Part shown: positions 32,730-44,300 of the stretch, one piece after another
Numbering within the stretch: position 1 is the stretch's first letter
Layout: each line of letters starts with the position of its first letter
Origin: Spongilla lacustris
Taxonomy: Eukaryota > Porifera > Demospongiae > Spongillida > Spongillidae
NCBI GenBank assembly: GCA_949361645.1
Contig: OX442422.1
Coordinates: 7,287,534 to 7,351,533, forward strand
DNA: 64,000 nt
Direction of reading: 5' to 3'
The notes under the pieces: generated by a model
What the model was told of the DNA's origin: nothing
Database searches by the model: none
Seen by the model: the letters and a program-made list of their open reading frames with translations, nothing else
Translations under genes and position numbers: made by a program

Positions 32730-35060
32730 GTTGTATATATTCTAACATTCAGCTTCATCACCTGATCGTGACGTGGGCTATTTACTTTACATGTAATTAA
32801 AACAAGTGCAACTATTATACACTCTGGTATTTGGTTTTGGTCATTAGTTAGGCCAGTTACAAGGCCGGTTAGGCTAGGACCGGAGCTAGCTAGCTGGAAC
32901 TCGGTAATTGTAAAGTGACTTCTACGCGCGCGAAACGGTTACTAAAGCCACACCCACTGGCTAGCTCGACTGTCTTCCTTACGAACAGCGCTCATCACCT
33001 TTATACACCGACACCTCTTATGTTGGTGATATTAGAAAAGGAGTGGTTGATACGCAATAGTATGCCCTGTTTAGCCTTTAAAATACCACGCATCTTGGCT
33101 ATGTCGACTGGTATACTACCGGTAGTACCTACATCTTTTGACCACACATCTTCTACCACAATCACAAATGTATCTGTGAACGTTATTAAAACGTACTCAC
33201 CCGGCTATTTCGATGCGAATCGCGATCTGCTTTTAATTACTGCGCACGTCACGTACTGGTACTGACTCGACACAAACCTAGCGCTAGCTATAGCAAGCTA
33301 GAGTTGTCCTAGCTAGTGGCTCGACGAGTCGATAGTATTATGAAGTAGGCCTAGCGCTAGCCGAGAACTGCATCATTTGTACGCGTGTACCTACCGGTAA
33401 TCGCTTTACAGAAGCACGTTGGTCTGATCGCAGCTAGTCTAAAGTGTGCATGTTCGCACGCGCGCCTTGTACGCCCTACGTTTACTTCTGACGGTGCTTG
33501 CTTGGTGCATGTACGTCCAGGCACAGCTATAATATATAACATGACAATAGTTATGAATAATTCATTAACAACGTCCCAGATTTTGAAGTGGGGTTCATAA
33601 AAGTGCCATTCGAATTCTGTGTGTAGGTCTCTAAAATATATCACTTGCTCTAAAAATTGTCTCAGTAGTTCGACATTCATATTCAAACGATTTTGTGTCT
33701 GAGTGATTGGAAACAAATAGAAGAAACTAAATATTGGCATGTTTTATGTACAAAGTATGGAATAAACACAAAACTGCGTTTCGAATTTGTAGTGAACACA
33801 TTTCCACGGAGACCAGAATATACAAAGGATAGCCTATCATTATGACTACCATAATCTGCCGTGTAAACTTAAGATTTAGCTTCTGTACAAGAACCGTGCT
33901 TGTTAGTAGACATTTCTCCATTCACTTACCGTTCAATTAATTTTTAACGCGTGACGCGGTTATTCAATTATTCAAGTCCGCAATTGCTGGACATGAAATT
34001 CCTGCGCCATTATGTTTCTGAATCGATGCCATGTGTACCTGAGTATGCATACCTCATGAATATAGTCTGTATAAGCCAACCATGGGGGGCAAAAAAAAGT
34101 TATAGATACCATCCTAAAAATCAAGCCCCCCCCCCCCCGCGCCGCCTAAAATCATTACGTAATTGACTATTGACCACACCTACAATGAGTCGGATACTAC
34201 AAACTGCCGCATTGCCAAGTAAGCTTCGTTCCAGATTGCTGTTGCCAATTCATCGCTTGCAAATGGAGACGCTGTATCGCTTGTACTTTAGAAGATCGCA
34301 TTACTCAGTCTCTCATAATGTACATGCACAGAGTTGCCAACTTTTAGAGCAAGTAAAGCGTGAGATTAATTAATGACAAATTATTTCGATCCTACCTCAA
34401 ACATGCGAACGGGGGGGGGGGGGGGGGGGGGTCCCCCTTGCGATAGCCCAAATATACGAAGCGGGGGGGGGGAGGGGAGGGGGGGGAGAGGCCTAATGAT
34501 GCGTATATGAGTGCAGCCTGCGTACAATTTTGCTGTGAATTTATTGTGTGTGAGTTTGAATACTTTCCGGCGTGAGATATAGCGTGAGAGCGTGAGAGAA
34601 ACGTCAAATGCGTGAGGGTTGGCATGTCTGCTGATGCAGCCTGTACTGTAAGGCCTATCGAATATTAATACATGGCACGCATTATCGTTCAGGACTCGGT
34701 GAAGTACTCGTCTAAACAAGAGCAGGTGGGCTTTCTCGCGTGACTGTGACCATTCTAGTAGTGACGTGAGATCTTAACAGCATACATGTTACTTAGTAAC
34801 ATGCTTACTATAGTCTTTATCTTTACATCGCTTTGCGACGCTTCGATTGTTGTACTACCGGTTAGTGAAAGGCAACGCCCACGAATTGTGTCTCAGTCAC
34901 GTGATAATATGATGAAATAACTTAGAATGGCACTAGATAGACTATCTTTGCACTAATTGGACACCCATGAACACTACAAACAATATGATTCCATCATTTT
35001 TTTTTTGCTGTAGTGCGTGCATTTTTTTTTTCCAGAAAAGTGATGAATTTTTTCTTATTG
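32730..35060. other. intergenic; unassigned open frames
   Basis: No recognised gene. On the minus strand a frame at 33357-33740 (LLRQFLEQVIYFRDLHTEF..., then a hydrophobic VVNELFITIVMLYIIAV) and one at 33727-33921 are longer than average for the region and could be exons of an unknown gene, but they lack paired splice evidence. On the plus strand, 34185-34373 (MSRILQTAALPSKLRSRLLL...) is Arg-rich and unassigned. Homopolymer C/G runs lie at 34125-34138 and 34411-34432. Confidence 0.35.
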
Positions 35061-35065
35061 GCAAA

Positions 35066-35122
35066 GACCCCCCCCCCCCCCCCCCTAACTTTGAATAATT
35101 AGGGGGGGGGGGGGGGGGGGGT
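35066..35122. repeat. poly-C / poly-G hairpin
   Basis: AGACC followed by a C run and TAA faces TTA followed by a G run and GGTCT, with only about 10 bases (CTTTGAATAA) between. The two homopolymers are complementary and can form a nearly pure G:C stem. A related C tract with CTAAGTTTGATA is at 36817-36842. Confidence 0.75.
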
Positions 35123-35686
35123 CTTAGGTATGACTTTGGTTTCTACCCCTCTCAGAATATGGAGGGCATTAAGAAACATAGGAAAACATGTATTTTAAAT
35201 TTTTATTCTAAGAGTAACCCGCCTGTACAGTACCCTTGAAGTTTTACAAAACACGGATGTATACATGTACATAGGTATATACACCACCTATGGCACCATA
35301 TAGCAGTAAAAGATAAACTAAGGAATTAGGTATGTGTACTAGTCATATACTGCCTTAATTTACATCTTTCTTTCATTTAGGCATTGGCAAGAGCATACAT
35401 ATAATAAAAAATTGCGTAATGAAAGAAACATAAAAGTTCAAGGGTAGTCATTTATACGGTCCACCCATGCGTAAACGAGTTTCTCTAGATTGTTTTATCC
35501 AAGGTTAGATTTGCAATTTAGCAAGAGGCACAATTCAGGTTTTACACATTTTGGCTACCTTGGAATATCCTTTGTATCATCCTGCGTGATAACAGCATTA
35601 TCAATTATATAATGTGCTGCACATTTAACTTGTGTTGATGAAGCTGTAATTCACTGCTTTGATCCTCTTAAAATTTTATAAAGCCA

Positions 35687-35786
35687 ACACTTTGGTCAGC
35701 ATCAAGATTATATACTGGTGCTCTTTCTAACTTTTGTTGAGATGCTATGGCCATATAAGAACCAAACTGTAAAAGCAGAAACATTA
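35687..35786 (-). pseudogene. possible transposon-gene fragment (DADQSVGF motif)
   Basis: After a pyrimidine-rich acceptor-like TTTTACAG, the minus strand reads GSYMAIASQQKLERAPVYNL then DADQSVGFIKF and a stop. It faintly resembles a block I recall in cnidarian and sponge transposon-encoded proteins (A.VY..DA..SVGF.N). No other part of such a gene adjoins it. Confidence 0.25.
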
Positions 35787-36208
35787 GCAATAGCACACAC
35801 TATGATCCAATATGATGATACAAAGCACACCTTTCTGTAAAACTGCAATCTTCCCCATTATCTAAAACTTACAGGTGTTTAAATGAATAATGCACACAGC
35901 TACATGTAGAAGCTCACAATATTACATTTTGTAAGCACACTTTATTTAGCACAGAGGTTTTATAATACCTGAACAGTATGCGCAATCATGTTGTGCAAGG
36001 TTACTTAACAGTATAGGTATTGAGTGCACACCCTCACATAACAAAACAAGAGAATCTACCCATATGTTGGTCCACTCTGACCTGGGAACTTGCATGCATT
36101 CCCTCTCTTAAAAGAGCAGTCTTTCTATGAAAATCTAGCCAAAAACTTGAGACAATTGAGTTTTATCGATAAGCACACCATGACATAAAAACATCAGTAA
36201 CATAAGAG

Positions 36209-36211
<3 letters not shown>

Positions 36212-36253
<42 letters not shown>
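36212..36253. repeat. GT microsatellite
   Basis: About 20 GT dinucleotides. Immediately downstream TTTTCTACCACTCTGATAATATGTACTGTGTCACACTGAATGTG is complementary, with few mismatches, to 36747-36790. An inverted repeat of about 530 bp total therefore spans here and is unclassified. Confidence 0.88.
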
Positions 36254-36259
<6 letters not shown>

Positions 36260-36849
36260 CTATTTTCCTTTTCTACCACTCTGATAATATGTACTGTGTC
36301 ACACTGAATGTGAAAAACTGGTTTATAAGAGTATTAATACATTGCTTCTACACCCCTTCACATTTCAAAAGCATATCTAGAATGCATAATTGACTATCAG
36401 TGGCACAGTTAAATGCAGCGTTTTCCAAATTTAGGAGCTTAACACATTCAGTTCTAGCAGGCAAGAGATAAAGCCATTGAAAAGCAGGAGCACATTGCAC
36501 TAGTAGATGTTGCCACTATATCACAAATAGCTCAACTAAGTACATGTATTAATGCACAAAAACTTTTTTGGCAAAGCACCATGAGTAAGATCACCTGATT
36601 TAAAGTAGCCTACACCTTCAAGGCATTTCCCCCCTTTAGACCTCATGCCGTCCTCTGTTTTATTCATTCACGATATATGCAAGAACTTCAAGGGGTATGT
36701 ACAGGGGGGTTGTGAGGGGTTAAAAATTCTTTGAAATTTATTTTCACATTCAGTGTGACCCAGTACATATTTTCAGAGTGGTAGAAACAAGAAATTAAAA
36801 AAAAAGTGTAATAAGTCCCCCCCCCCCCCCCCTAAGTTTGATACCTCAT

Positions 36850-37700
36850 AATATTTTTTCCTAGACCATCCTGATTAAAAAAAGGATGTTTGTGATGCTC
36901 TCAATGAGCTCCGGCTTCAAAGTTGGGGGATATGGTGTCTTCGACTTTGTTTTTTACCCCCCCCCCCCCCCGGTTCCAACTTCTGGGTTATTGGCAGTAC
37001 TGAACAGGATGAAATACTCATTTATAATTAACGGAACTGCCAGTATTGAATGTATTGCGTCCTTTGATTGCAGTTATTTTTTTGCCGGATGTCACATCAC
37101 AACAAAGCATCTGCTTAATTTAAGCAAATGGTTATGTCAATGCCAAATATGTAGAGCATATAGCCTGGTTTGTACTGCTGTATATTAAGTTTGATCCCAA
37201 CACATATAAAGGTGTACATAACTATGGAATGTGACTACCCAATTATCTGCCACTGATGGATCTATGAGTGTGCTGCAAGGATTAATTGTAATGGTGACCA
37301 ATTTTATTTGCATGGCAGCACAAGTACACAATAATTAACTTTTTAATTTTTTTGGTGTAGTTATACTATTATTTAAGTATTACAATACGAAGACATGCTG
37401 ATGGTGAGGGGGGATGACAGCCTTGAAAACATCTCCTTTCCCCAACAGCCATGCATTTCCACTGTTATAGGAATGCAGGTCCATGCACCCCAACCCTAGG
37501 CATTTCAGTCAGACCATTAGAAGGTTGTTTACAAGCTTCAGCAGCAAGAGCTGCTGCAGACACCATTCTCCCTAGATTGCAGGGGTGAGGGGTGATGTCG
37601 CTCACACAGCAAAGTTAAACACATACTCTAGACAAAACAGCCCTCAAGTTAGCTCTCATGCACCAATTAAGGTAAAATTCAATCTATCATAAATTTGTCT
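36850..37700. other. intergenic, no gene seen
   Basis: A frame at 36886-37188 on the plus strand crosses a C tract and shows no domain. Nothing else is supported. Confidence 0.4.
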
Positions 37701-37714
37701 TATACTGAAGGATT

Positions 37715-38030
37715 TAGGTTGCCTCAATCTAGTGGCTAGTCTCTCAGCAAGCTTCTGGTCGCCAACATCCAAACGACTCTGTCACCAGAGGGATGAAAAC
37801 CCAGCCTAGCTCTTGACATTTTGCATCATTACTGTGGTGTTCCTCTTTTCTGCCTGCATTGCTGCAGATCCTGGCATCACACGTGCTACTTTAAGGGTTT
37901 CTTTATTAAGCATCGATATGATGCTTAGGGATGAGAATATCAGCAGGTCATATTTGCCATGCTTCATGACCCAGGCTGCTTCCGGCTTTGAGTTGTGTAC
38001 CCATGCATGCACACTGACAAAACTCAAAGT
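37715..38030 (-). pseudogene. LINE-like reverse-transcriptase C-terminal relic
   Basis: The minus strand reads RVMPGSAAMQAEKRNTTVM then, after a frame shift at the TAG near 37815, GWVFIPLVTESFGCWRPEAC and a stop. Further shifted fragments LATRLRQPKS follow. The order PG.AA..AE.RK ... (L)GW.F.PL..E.FG..G is the familiar C-terminal region of non-LTR reverse transcriptases. Several frame breaks mark it as dead. Confidence 0.6.
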
Positions 38031-38039
38031 GGGTGTCTC

Positions 38040-39210
38040 AGATTCTATTGTGGCAAGAAACCGACAACATCAGGGCTTTTTTTTTTTGCACAACATAGCA
38101 TGGTGACTAAAGTGTTAAAAGAATGGGACTGCATAGAGGACAGAGCTGACCTTCACTCGCGGGAAGCCCTAACCACCAATTAATAGATGAAACGCAGAGG
38201 GATTTACCTAATTGAGTTTCATCACTCTTGAGAAACCACTTGGAATAGACGCAGATAGCTCTACAATACTCACATGCCATCTCACTAGTCTACCAAGATA
38301 TCAACCACTACCTGGGGAGAGAGATGGTGTGTGTATGTGCATATCTGCATGTATGTGTGTCAATGCATTTCACACTTATGAGAATGCCAAGGTGTTGGGT
38401 ATGGGAAGGATGGTTGTTGGGGATGAGAGGATAGATATTTGGTGTGGGGAGGATGGATATTGGGTGTGAGGGAGAAGGATGTCTGCATGGGGTGGAGGAA
38501 ATTGATGTTGGGTGTGGTTTGGTGAATGTTAAGCTTTTCCCAAGACTAAACCTTCCTCCAAATGAATTCTTCAGACCTCACCCATCACTTTGGCAGTTTT
38601 AAACATAACAAATTGAAGTGTGTTGATTCTATTGTGCTTTAATAAAGCTTGAAGCTGCTCCACATGCCCATTGTACATGTGTGCATTTGTATATGCTGTG
38701 TATGTGTGTGTGTGTGCTCATGTACATAACTATTTACATGTGATTGTGTGTCATGTCCTGTGAGCTTTGCATACATTCCCATTGCAAGCCAGCTCCGGGG
38801 AGCATCCTTTGCTATCATGCCTTATTGCCAATTGAGTTTGCTGACAACAGTACTAAGTGTAGCTTCTGCGAAAAAGACTAATAGATCAGAGCAGCTACAA
38901 GACATCCTGGATTTCAAGCCCCTGCTACAGAATGTCCAAAATGGGCAGACCTACATTGTAGGCACATTCAACAATATTCAAGGAGTCTACACATTACATT
39001 ACTCAATGACTGCTGAGTTAACCAAATACCTGCTGGTCTCAACTAACGTGTGCATAATTAAGCTTATGCAAATGTAATTATATTGTTGACAAAAGGAACC
39101 TTTTTTATTGGGCAAAAAAACTATGTATAGACTCATCATACTGACATAATTCAATTAACAACATCAGTCCATTCACAGACTGTGACCCAATCTCCTGTAA
39201 CTCTCATGCC
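38040..39210. other. intergenic, GT-rich stretch, no supported gene
   Basis: 38320-38520 is GT-rich with repeated GGATGGATATTGGGTGTG motifs. A plus-strand frame at 38748-39077 is unassigned. Nothing else is recognised. Confidence 0.4.
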
Positions 39211-39215
39211 ACTGC

Positions 39216-40189
39216 CTAGTATATTGACAGTGCGCTGAGCTTCTCTCTAAGAGTAAAAATGGCCACCTTATTGGCAACATGAACTTGCTCTGTCCAGCAT
39301 GTCATTTTCTTCATGCCTATAATCTTTCCAAACCATCCGCCAATCCATTCTTCTCTACACTTTTGTTCACCTCGGAAAATGGGTTGAGAGGTCCGTTTAT
39401 AATCTTCAGTTTTGGTTTCTGTAAAGGTCCAGATGACAGATGCCTCATATATCCTCTTGGCTTCTTCCTCTTTTCGCTTCTCCTGCTCCTCACGAGCACG
39501 TTTGCGTTGCTCGTATTCCCCGATGATAGCATCCTTGGTGTCAACAGGGATTTTGGCACGAGCCCAACGTATGATTTCATCCAGAGTACTATCTCTCTTC
39601 ACAATACGATCATTTATACTTTCTTCCGGCACTCCCAGCTTACGTAGTTCTGTAGGCTTGCAGTCCACCTGCCATGAAGGAAGGTGACCTATAGGGATGG
39701 CGGCCCGAGCAGCAATCAGCTTGGTGTATTCAGCAGTGCGGTTGACAGATTCAGCTGGAGAGATTGTTCCGGTTGCTCGTGTATACACAATGCCCATGTT
39801 GCCCAGACACTTAGGACCAAAGGAGTCTACCATCAGCTTGACTGCATCCTGCATCCCTGCATCAAAGCGTGGGGCTTGCTCATTCACCACCAGAATGAAG
39901 CCATTAACGTACCCAAGAGCCGATACATGTTTGACAATTTTTGCAATATTGTCCTCATCCTTCACTACTCCACCTGTGTCCATCAGGCCAGGGGTGTCCA
40001 TCAATTGGATGATTGGATTATTGCTCACCCATGTCTCTGGATCATGAGTGTGGGATGATGCTGCAGATGAGCTCTGGAAGACAGTTTTATCCTCTGGTGA
40101 GAGGCCAAGACGTAGAGCTAAAACATGACACAGGGTTGATTTTCCATCACCAGTTCTTCCAACAACAACAATGTTGCACTCATTTCGAA
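39216..40189 (-). CDS. AIG1/GIMAP-like GTPase, terminal exon
   Basis: A 974-bp exon with an ACAG acceptor (phase 1) and 324 codons ending at TAG 39216-39218. It opens VRNECNIVVVGRTGDGKST, a P-loop (G1: GRTGDGKST), then VFQSSSAASSHT in the switch-I region. It continues with IIQLMDTPGLMDTGG (G3: DTPG), GFILVVNEQAPRF, and GNMGIVYTRATG at the expected G4 place. The tail from about residue 235 is a charged helix (YEQRKRAREEQEKRKEEE), followed by a Trp/Lys-rich end. AIG1/GIMAP proteins are GTP-binding septin-related switches, often membrane-associated and linked to immune and apoptotic signalling. Animal homologues often have this charged C-terminal helix. No internal disruption is seen. Confidence 0.85.
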
Positions 40190-40345
40190 CTGTATAAAAG
40201 AGTTAAATTCAGTATACAGTTAGGAATATCATTTTGTATGGTCTTTTGTATTATACTATTGCAGACATCATGTGCATGCTCCTGACTACTGATCTGTCAC
40301 ATCGTTTGAGTACTGTAGCAATGTATCATATCACTTTGGCCTTAC

Positions 40346-40372
40346 CTCTGATCTCTTCATCACATGTCTCCC
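40346..40372 (-). CDS. 27-nt microexon upstream of AIG1 exon
   Basis: Between acceptor AAAAG and donor AGAG|GTAAGG, in phase 1-1, it codes ETCDEEIR and joins the AIG1 exon as ...EEIRVRNECNIVVVG. The phase agrees with the AIG1 exon. It does not agree with the donor after the Death-domain exon at 40688, so the upstream partner is unresolved. Short length makes a chance hit possible. Confidence 0.45.
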
Positions 40373-40492
40373 CTTTTCCAGTACAGTAGCTCTCTGATGA
40401 TTTACGTTGATATAGAAAGACCGGAACATCGAATATTTACATGTAACACTTGGTAATACCAATTCAATAATTGAATAATTCATAATGAGATG

Positions 40493-40613
40493 TACACAGC
40501 AAAACTGATTGATGTATGTTACTAGAAGTAGTGAATAGGGCACTCGTTTTCTCAAAAACGAGTGCCCTATTCACTATTTCTAGTGACATGCATGAATCAG
40601 TTTTTGCTGTGTA
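40493..40613. repeat. 121-bp hairpin MITE
   Basis: TACACAGCAAAACTGATT and its complement form the ends. The arms continue through TAGTGAATAGGGCACTCGTTTT facing AAAACGAGTGCCCTATTCACTA, with about four bases at the tip. It lies between the Death-domain and AIG1 exons. Confidence 0.85.
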
Positions 40614-40687
40614 GGCATGGTTCTTAAATCAACAGATTGGTGGTAATACAACTCAAAACACATGTGATCTATTATTAACACTTACTG

Positions 40688-40942
40688 CTAGTAATATAGT
40701 TCATCAGCCAGTCTATTCTCTCCAACTGCTGGTACCTTCAACACATCCACAATGGTCTCCCATGTAAATGGTCGTTGGGCTTGATTCTTCCACGTGTAGA
40801 ACACCATTTCAAATGAAAGATTGTTTTCTTCAGGCTTCCCTGCATACTTATGTTGTATACTATCAAGAATGCCCTGAGGGAGTACTAGTTGGATGCCAAC
40901 GCCTCTCCACTTAGCAGGGATCACAGAGGCAACATCGCTCAT
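40688..40942 (-). CDS. Death-domain exon upstream of AIG1 (possibly broken)
   Basis: The frame MSDVASVIPAKWRGVGIQL, then LPQGILDSIQ, FEMVFYTWKNQAQRPFTWET and a final LADELYY has Death-fold features: A.KW.G(V/I)G..L.L, (M/F)..W......TW..(L/I)...L, and a last-helix LA. It ends in TAG four bases before a good donor (CA|GTAAGT). A stop (TGA) directly precedes the ATG, within an ATGAATGA duplication. Deleting one ATGA would join an upstream frame (NNGASVRDLM). Either this is a single-exon Death protein starting at 40942, or a Death-AIG1 gene damaged by a 4-bp duplication and a stop. The splice phase (2) does not match the microexon (1). Confidence 0.6.
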   Translation of the reverse strand: MSDVASVIPAKWRGVGIQLVLPQGILDSIQHKYAGKPEENNLSFEMVFYTWKNQAQRPFTWETIVDVLKVPAVGENRLADELYY

Positions 40943-41043
40943 TCATAAGATCACGTACTGACGCACCGTTATTTCCTGTAAAAATGTCAAACTAATATTT
41001 GTGGTCTAATATCCACCAAAATCCGCCAATTGCAAAGCTATGG

Positions 41044-41284
41044 AATCGTTTCCGAGAAAAGGGACCTAGCGCATATTATTTGAAAAATGTTATAAAAATG
41101 GCAAAATGTTTGATGCTATAACTTTCAAACGGTTAAAGCTATAAACTTCCTATTTTTGGCACTTCATACTACACTATTTCCCTATACTAAATCATCATTT
41201 TGGGGTCTTGAACATGCTCCATGCTAGTATTGCAACTTCCGATACCCCAAGGGATTCAAACTCGCCATACCTTTCGGCAGGAAT
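41044..41284. repeat. left arm of an F1 MITE, cut by the gap
   Basis: It starts GAGAAAAGGGACCTAGCGCAT and follows the F1 arm (TTTCAAACGGTTAAAGCTATA, GGGGTCTTGAACATGCTCCATG, GATACCCCAAG) up to the N run. The missing sequence probably holds the other arm or the turn. Confidence 0.8.
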
Positions 41285-41484
41285 NNNNNNNNNNNNNNNN
41301 NNNNNNNNNNNNNNNNNNNNNNNNNNNNNNNNNNNNNNNNNNNNNNNNNNNNNNNNNNNNNNNNNNNNNNNNNNNNNNNNNNNNNNNNNNNNNNNNNNNN
41401 NNNNNNNNNNNNNNNNNNNNNNNNNNNNNNNNNNNNNNNNNNNNNNNNNNNNNNNNNNNNNNNNNNNNNNNNNNNNNNNNNNNN
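41285..41484. other. assembly gap (200 N)
   Basis: Exactly 200 N, so the size is probably a placeholder. It falls inside an inverted-repeat element, a typical cause of assembly failure. Confidence 1.
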
Positions 41485-41489
41485 CGCTT

Positions 41490-42075
41490 GGATTCCTCTT
41501 ATGTGTAATCTGAGTATATGGGCCTTTATTGATAGGCTCAGATTTCTCCTTATAAACGATCCGTTTTCTTTGGCTTGGTCACGTTTGCTGAATTAGAACC
41601 GCCTGTTGTAAATTAAACGTGTCTGCAGCTGCATACGTTAAATTGTGCGCAGCCTGGCAACAGTAAATTATGGATGTCATATTGCATACTGCTAGGCAAC
41701 TGAGAATTTTCACCGTTACCTGCTTGGGTCATTTTACGGCATTTCAATACCAGCTAACAACTTTAGGTCTAATCTGTATGAAATGGCACGTTAGGAATCA
41801 AAATGCTACACTTTGAAATTAATTTCGTCTTCGTACGACGTTCCTGTCGCGAGTTATACGTGATGAAGGGAAGGAGAACAAAAAATTAAATGGCCGAATT
41901 TAGGTCGCTCCACGTAAACGGCACAGCCGCACTGTTTAGTGAAGCTCACGTTATATGCGCACATCTGTCATGTTTGTGATGGATTATATGCGAGCTGGCG
42001 AGTAAAGGCAACGCTTCGTTACCGTTTTAAAACTCTCGATCGAAAACAGTTCCAGCATTATCCCGAAAAAATTAG
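41490..42075. other. intergenic, no feature seen
   Basis: No coding, RNA or repeat signal that I can support. Confidence 0.4.
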
Positions 42076-42079
42076 AGGA

Positions 42080-42383
42080 ACAAGTAAATCAAAACCCTCT
42101 CTATTGAGAAAGTGATTGGTGGTATGTAGGATTACCACACCCACCCCTCCACCCACAACACCACACCCACCTCCTCCACCCACAATACCACACCCACCTC
42201 CTCCCACCCACCCCCTCCCACATACTTCCTTCTAATTATAACAGTCCTACATTTGCAAATATGCTTCTTCAGGACTGTGAGTTGTAGGATCCTCACTTTA
42301 ACATACTGCACCTTGTTTCCTGCACCAACAATCCTACATACCACCAATCTCTTTCTCGATAGAGAAGTTTTTGATTTACTTGT
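42080..42383. repeat. MITE of family F2 with CACACCCACC core
   Basis: Ends CAAGTAAATCAAAACCCTC and complement (TTTTTGATTTACTTG), then CTCTATTGAGAAAGTGATTGG and GGTATGTAGGATT, as in 13152-13431. The left half contains a short C/A-rich repeat (CCACACCCACCTCCTCCACC). No protein is encoded. Confidence 0.82.
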
Positions 42384-42859
42384 AACAATATATATCCCAT
42401 GATATTGGTTCAAAACTGATCAGAGTCAAGATTCATTCCCCAAATTATACTATGAATTGAATGCGTCAAAAAAAAAACAAAAAAAAAAAGATCAGCAATC
42501 ATATATGCAAGTGATGCAACTCAAAATTAGGCAACTAATTGACTCACTAAATCAAGTTGTGTATAGTCAGACTAACCGCGCAGATAATCGAACAGTTTCT
42601 TCTCTTGTTTGAGACCTTTTCAAACTTACGTGTCCTGTTTTCGACGTACATGTAGTTATAGATCATCGATTTACGGACCCACTTACGCAAAGTACCTTGA
42701 ACCACGTGCACGCTTCGGTCACAAATTCACAAAAGCTTTGCGTCACGAACTTAATTGCTGAGCAGTAGGGACCATGATATATCATTGTGAAGAACGAAGA
42801 GTTTTCTCGTCGCTATCCCTGGATATTACTGTGAATTTCATGCTAAATAAACGCAAAAG

Positions 42860-43460
42860 CATAAAATTAAAGCGGCTGGGACTTCGTCCCAGACCCCACT
42901 AGGAGAGCTATCAGCGCTCCCCCAGACCCCCTTGCTGTAATGAGAGGGAGCAAGCCCTCTCCCGTACCCTCCCCCAGTTGTGAATATATTTATCAGACCC
43001 TCCCTTTCCCAAAGTATCTTGGATCCGCCCCTGGCTTCGAACGTTGTAATCCCAAGAAGATGTGCGCTACGAAGAAGTCAGAAGTCGGTATGTTATGAGG
43101 TTAACGGACAATACACAAGTGGGGATGAATATTTTGGTTGCGCATGACTATTTAACTGAGAGCATAACATGTATGCGCAATTTATTTCGCTTTAGCTCCG
43201 CGGTGCTACAGGCCAGTGGCGGATCTAGCATAGCCTTGGGGGGGGGGGGGGGGGGGCAGCCCCCCCCCCCCCCCCCCCCCCCATTCATATTAAATGCCGC
43301 CCCTGTCATGAAATTGCCGCCCCCCCCCCCCCCACACACACACTCACGCGTGCGCGCACTACCGTACGTAACGCACGCGCATCTAGAAAGCACACCTTTT
43401 GTGTATGCGTGTGTGTGTGGGGGGGGGGGGGGGGGGGGGCGGCAATTTCTTAAAAGTTTC
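42860..43460. repeat. homopolymer-rich fragments of GGCGGATC-type elements
   Basis: At 43020 GGATCCGCCCCTGG and at 43215 CAGTGGCGGATCTAG resemble hAT-like ends, but partners and target duplications could not be paired. 43241-43256, 43261-43282, 43319-43333 and 43419-43438 are G or C runs. Proline/glycine frames over 43062-43469 are artefacts. A CA/GCGC-rich stretch lies between. Confidence 0.55.
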
Positions 43461-43744
43461 AGTGATTAATTTGCACAGATCTAAATCTAATACCGGAAAT
43501 TTTACTTAATAACCGCGAACGTTTTATTCGTTCCTTCGAAATCTTGCATGCATGTGCATAGGGGCAGTGGTGTAGGAGCTGGGGCGGCAGCAGCGGCCAT
43601 GGCCGCTGCACTTTTTCACAACAACAAAATAAAAATAATAATAATAGGTTGACAAGCGCGCATGTATCAATTCAATTAGCTGAGCAATGCATGAATGATT
43701 TGGGCACATTGCGTTCCGCTCAATGTATGGGGAGGCGGGGATTA

Positions 43745-44133
43745 TAACATTGGCGCGAATCAAGCGGGAAAACGTGCACGTAGTTTGTTCAACTGTATCT
43801 CCGTAACGGATGGCATAAAAATTAACGAACAGAACAAATCGATAGGTATAGGACCTCTCTACCTACAAACCGAATTTGAAGCGAATTGATTACTCCTACC
43901 GAAAGTTATGGCGGGTTTTAACCCAGTGGGGTATCGAACGTTGCAATACTGACACGGAGCAAGTGCAAGACTCCAAAATGTATTTTACCATAGAGAAATG
44001 GTGCAGTATGAAGTGTTGAAAATAGGATGTTGATAGCGTTAACTGTTCGGAAGTTATAGCAAATCAAACGTAATGCATTTTTATTATACTTTTTTATAAT
44101 ACACGCTAGGTCCCTTTTCTCGTAAACTTTCCC
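43745..44133. repeat. right arm of an F1 MITE
   Basis: It follows one arm of the 18533-19272 element (GCGCGAAT.AAGCGGGAAAA, CTCCGTAACGGATGGCATAA, ATAGGTATAGGACCTCT, GGAGCAAGTGCAAGACT, GATAGCGTT) and ends CTAGGTCCCTTTTCTCG. With 41044-41284 in the opposite orientation it could be the far end of one 3.1-kb element. Two separate fragments are equally possible. An AT-rich tract follows to 44230. Confidence 0.75.
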
Positions 44134-44190
44134 ATATAATTATAATATTATTATTAATTTTATATATATAATTATAATTATAATTATAAT

Positions 44191-44232
<42 letters not shown>

Positions 44233-44300
44233 ATTCCAAATGAGATAAAATAAATGCACATATATACACGTTACTACACACGAACTTGCACAAAACTACC

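Noticed and set aside
33357..33921. Two minus-strand frames with hydrophobic segments, considered as a membrane-protein gene
   Set aside because: No recognisable family and no convincing paired splice sites; kept only as an unassigned note.
41285..41484. Frames spanning 41208-41513
   Set aside because: They run through the 200-N gap and have no meaning.
43062..43469. 135-codon plus-strand frame
   Set aside because: Crosses several C and G homopolymers and lacks any domain outside them.
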